NCBI RefSeq assembly: GCF_041146795.1
Contig: NC_135187.1
Coordinates: forward strand, 1,037,501 to 1,101,500
DNA length: 64,000 nt
Origin: Maylandia zebra
Taxonomy: Eukaryota > Chordata > Actinopteri > Cichliformes > Cichlidae
Direction of reading: 5' to 3'
The notes under the pieces were generated by a model that was given only the letters and a program-made list of their open reading frames with translations, was not told the DNA's origin and made no database searches. Numbering within the stretch: position 1 is the stretch's first letter; each line of letters opens with the position of its first letter. The position numbers were made by a program, and so were the translations under genes. Shown piece by piece: positions 60,984 to 64,000 of the stretch.

Positions 60984-61559
60984 CCTTGTACCATAAATCA
61001 GTAAGAGAAGGTACGACCTCTCTCATGACATTAGGATTTGTGTGTATATGCCAGAACACTCTGGAAGGCGCACAGAGTCTTTGCAGACTGCTAAGGATCA
61101 GACATCCTATTAATATCAATCAATTATATATATTTCTAAGCATAAATGACAATCCAACAATATAAACCTAACACTTGGGTTGCACCTTATTAGCCCCAGC
61201 AATAAGTTTCACCTAAATCCTCCTGTAGCCCTAAAGTCAACAAGAAGCCAGCCATGGTAGCATTTTTGTACTAATGAACTCTTCCTAGAGATTTGATTGT
61301 ATCAGTGTGATCCTTGGTGAGTTCAATCTAAAGACCTTGTTGATCATAGATTGGAAAACTTTTAATCTTTTTGAAAAGGGCCTTCTATTTTTTACCACAT
61401 GAAGCAAAACTGACTTACAATAAAAATTCAATAAAGATTCACATCATCCAATTTACATGCTTGATAAATGAGACTGTCTCTGGACATCTGTTTGTCAGTA
61501 TTAGCCCATTACATGAAATAAGCAGTAGGTGATAAACATCATCAGATTTATATCAAGAA
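60984..61559. other. No gene seen
   Basis: Unassigned AT-rich sequence. Confidence 0.5.
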
Positions 61560-61599
61560 CACACGTCACAAACTACAACAGCCTTTATCTTTCTATAAA

Positions 61600-63830
61600 C
61601 ACTGAATGGAGGCTGGAGTGGATACTAATCATCATTGTGCTTTTACTTAACAGACTGTGAGTCACCTGAACATAAAACATGTTCAATAAATAATAATAAT
61701 CAATAATTATGTAGTTTTATGTAAGCTAGAAGAAAGAAGGGTGGAACTTCAATACTGTCCTGGATGCATGCCGACTATAGTTTATGGCCAAATATTGTGT
61801 CTATTTAATGCCAGTTTAGGTTCATTCTTGAATAAATTATTGTGCTTTTGAGTTTCTAAAAACTTTTTCCTGGAAGGTTTAACTCGCTCAGATCTGTTAT
61901 TTGAATTGTTTTTCTCATTGTATGTCATGCTGTTCATTATCTTGGTGTGTGAATTAATTCAGATTCCTAAAATGATTTTTTATGCATTCATGAATCTCAT
62001 GTTTTTGTGTGAGTGCTTTGATAAAGTAGAAGATGCATCTTAAATGGTTTAAATTGCAAAGAAAGACTCTGAGAATATTAAGTGAAGACAATAACCTGCA
62101 GTGTGACCAGGAAGGCAGTGCAGAAGAGCTGTCTTCTTAATTGTCTTCTCAATGCCTAATTTGTAATTATTTTTCTGACAGTAAACAGCACATTAATAAA
62201 AGGTGTTTACATCATGGAAAGCACCGTGATAAACAACTTTAATTCCTTGGAGTTATAAACAGGAAATAATGAAGTCAGAACAAAAGAGCCCAGTGAATGA
62301 AGAGTCACCACCCAAAACTGAAGAACATTTCTGTGCATTGGGTGTGTTGCTGTTTAAATGCATCATCAGACATGCAATGGACTGTAATAAACTGTGCTGT
62401 CAGTCAGCTTGTTGGTATTTAGCAGGAGAATAAAGGAAGAACCCACATGTTTTTGTTAAACATGCTCCTGGTTCTGATCACTGACGCCAGCAGCTGCTGC
62501 ACACATGAATCACCTCTGTGCAATATTTAGCAAAGACTTCCTGCAAAACATTTCCTGTAAAAGTAACTTATGTTGACTGAACCTTACCTGTCAAACTGGT
62601 GATGGTGCAGTTTGTTGACCCACACTGCAGTGAAAGGCAATAATAAACAAAGAGCATTATTACTGCTGTTATTACTGCCCAGGTCCATCAGTGTTTCCAC
62701 TCACCATCCGTCAGATGCTTCTACAACTTGGTTCAACTTTACCTGGGGTAAACATGTAATTGATTGGACATGATTTGGAAAGACACACAACTGTCTGTAC
62801 GAGGTTTCATAGTTCCCAGTGCATGTCACAGCACAAACTAAGCTTTAAATTATCGTTAGACCCCTGAGTCAGAATAGTAGCAAAGCACAGATCTGGGGAA
62901 GGATACAAAAACATTTCTGCAGCATTGACGCAGCACAGTGCTTCCATCATCTGTAAAGGTGACCTGCAGGTTACCATCTGTATGTGAGTAAGACCCTGAC
63001 ACTCTGACAGAACCCCAACATTGCTCAGTGGAGAGAGGAGAACTTTCTAGAACCGCGGTCGGGAACCTTTTTGGCTGAGAGAGCCATGAACGCCACGTAT
63101 TTTAAAATGTAATGCCGTGAGAGCCATACAATATGTTTAAAATGAAATAAAAGTAAATTTATGCATTTTATGTAGCACGAACGCTTTTAAAGGACAGTAA
63201 GTCTCTGAATTCCTTTCAATAATGGTGTTTTGCTGTTGCTAACCAGTGATAAATAAAGCACTTCTTACCATTAATGCAATTTCTGGAGCTACATGGTTTT
63301 GCTGATGGCTTTGTAGTCTGGTTGATATGTGGTGAGGTTAAGCTTCATGCAGGCATTGAGACTTCACTCCGTTAAACGGGATCGTAGGTCGGTCTTAATG
63401 TTCTTTAGATGTGAGAAAGACTGTTCACATTGTCAGTACAGCACTTCTCACACGCTGAGTGTGTGGTTTGTGACGTGAAGCGCGTACCAAGTTTTGACAA
63501 TCAGCAGGTCCGTGGGATTTTTCATTTTCCCTCATTTGTGTTAGTTCGCCAACTCTGCTTGCTGTCGAGCAAGTTTTTTCAAATCTTCATTCAGTGACTT
63601 GATCTTATTCACCCACATGTCTGAGGCCTTCAGGTCAGCAGCTTGTAGCTCAAAGTCTCTGACAGAAACACTGGGGATGCAACTCAAGTCGGCGCTGTCC
63701 ACTCATGGGGATGGGTGATGAACTTAAAAGGATGAGTGCGTTCACGAAATTCAGCTAGCTGAATGCAGATTTCACTTCAAGGTTGTGTAGTAAAACTGTC
63801 ATGGCTGATTTTTAGTTTCAGCTGCAGAGA
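61600..63830 (-). repeat. Right arm of the large diverged inverted repeat
   Basis: Reverse complement of pieces of 38,886-40,420, interrupted by about 430 bp without partner (61,893-62,310) and by the hAT element at 63.06-63.7 kb. Confidence 0.75.
63053..63700 (-). pseudogene. hAT transposase C-terminal relic (GTF2IRD2-type)
   Basis: Near one end, GCGGTCGGGAACC resembles a hAT terminal repeat. On the - strand, pieces read VSVRDFELQAADLKASDMW (about 63,670-63,610), then CEQSFSHLKNIKTDLRSRLT (about 63,430-63,370) and NACMKLNLTTYQPDYKAI, the hAT C-terminal dimerisation region of a family common in fish. Frames are broken by indels and stops. Confidence 0.75.
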
Positions 63831-64000
63831 GTTTAAGTACAACGTGGACAGCTGCTAGCAGGAAGAAAAAACATTATTCTTGGTCCACATCTCGTCAGTA
63901 AAACTCAACTCAATCTATCTACTATTTTAATATTACTCTACCAGTTATTTTTTAATAGAGCTGTACCAGTCTGGACAGTTACTCAGGGTGTTTTGTAAAT

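Overview
The window looks like teleost fish nuclear DNA. It has short spliced introns, TATA promoters, AATAAA poly(A) signals, CA and GATA microsatellites, and a dense mix of fish-type mobile elements (Ty3/Gypsy LTRs, a Gmr1-like pol, LINE tails with pentamer repeats, Tc1, hAT, a THAP/SWIM DNA transposon). I cannot fix the species; a percomorph such as a cichlid is a guess.

The core of the window is a family of six mucin-like genes. Five lie head to tail on the + strand (A to E, about 0.36-37.8 kb) in a tandem array whose units are about 6.7-7.8 kb, or 12 kb where a retrotransposon has landed. A sixth, more diverged copy (F, 52.1-55.7 kb) lies on the - strand. Each gene has the same architecture: TATA promoter, a short non-coding exon 1, a roughly 0.7 kb intron (in A-E with a GATA microsatellite), a small exon 2 coding a signal peptide, a short intron (94 bp in A), and one long exon 3. 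Exon 3 consists almost entirely of a 21-bp repeat coding a Thr-rich heptad (consensus TTTTAAP) and ends in a conserved hydrophobic tail that resembles a GPI-anchor signal. The repeat exon differs greatly in length between copies (predicted proteins of 819, 649, 513, 449, 793 and 908 residues), yet the reading frame is intact in all six. The flanking DNA of A-E looks nearly identical by eye.

Each complete unit (A-D) also carries a fixed antisense composite: a LINE 3' tail joined to the gag start and LTR of a Gypsy element. Unit E lacks the LTR/gag part and instead keeps the longer LINE 3' end, which marks the array edge at about 37,997. Unit C contains a 5'-truncated Ty3/Gypsy element (21,209-26,219) with an odd 70-bp flanking duplication.

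From 38 to 52 kb the sequence is a graveyard: a promoter-like ghost of the mucin unit with no gene behind it (38.7 kb), diverged unit fragments (40.4 and 43.7 kb), an antisense LTR, a solo Gypsy LTR with a clean target duplication, a LINE relic, a Tc1 relic, and a Gmr1-like Gypsy pol relic in which integrase precedes reverse transcriptase. The Gmr1-like relic is itself split by two solo LTRs. From 56.7 to 64 kb there is a DNA transposon relic with terminal inverted repeats holding SWIM-finger and THAP/DDE gene remnants tail to tail, a LINE 3' end, a hAT MITE, and a hAT transposase relic. The 61.6-63.8 kb segment is a broken inverted copy of 38.9-40.5 kb, so gene F and much of the transposon cluster sit between the arms of a large diverged inverted repeat.

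The only genes likely to work for the host are the six mucin-like genes. They share one conserved promoter block and so are probably co-expressed, secreted or surface-anchored glycoproteins. Their real function is unknown.
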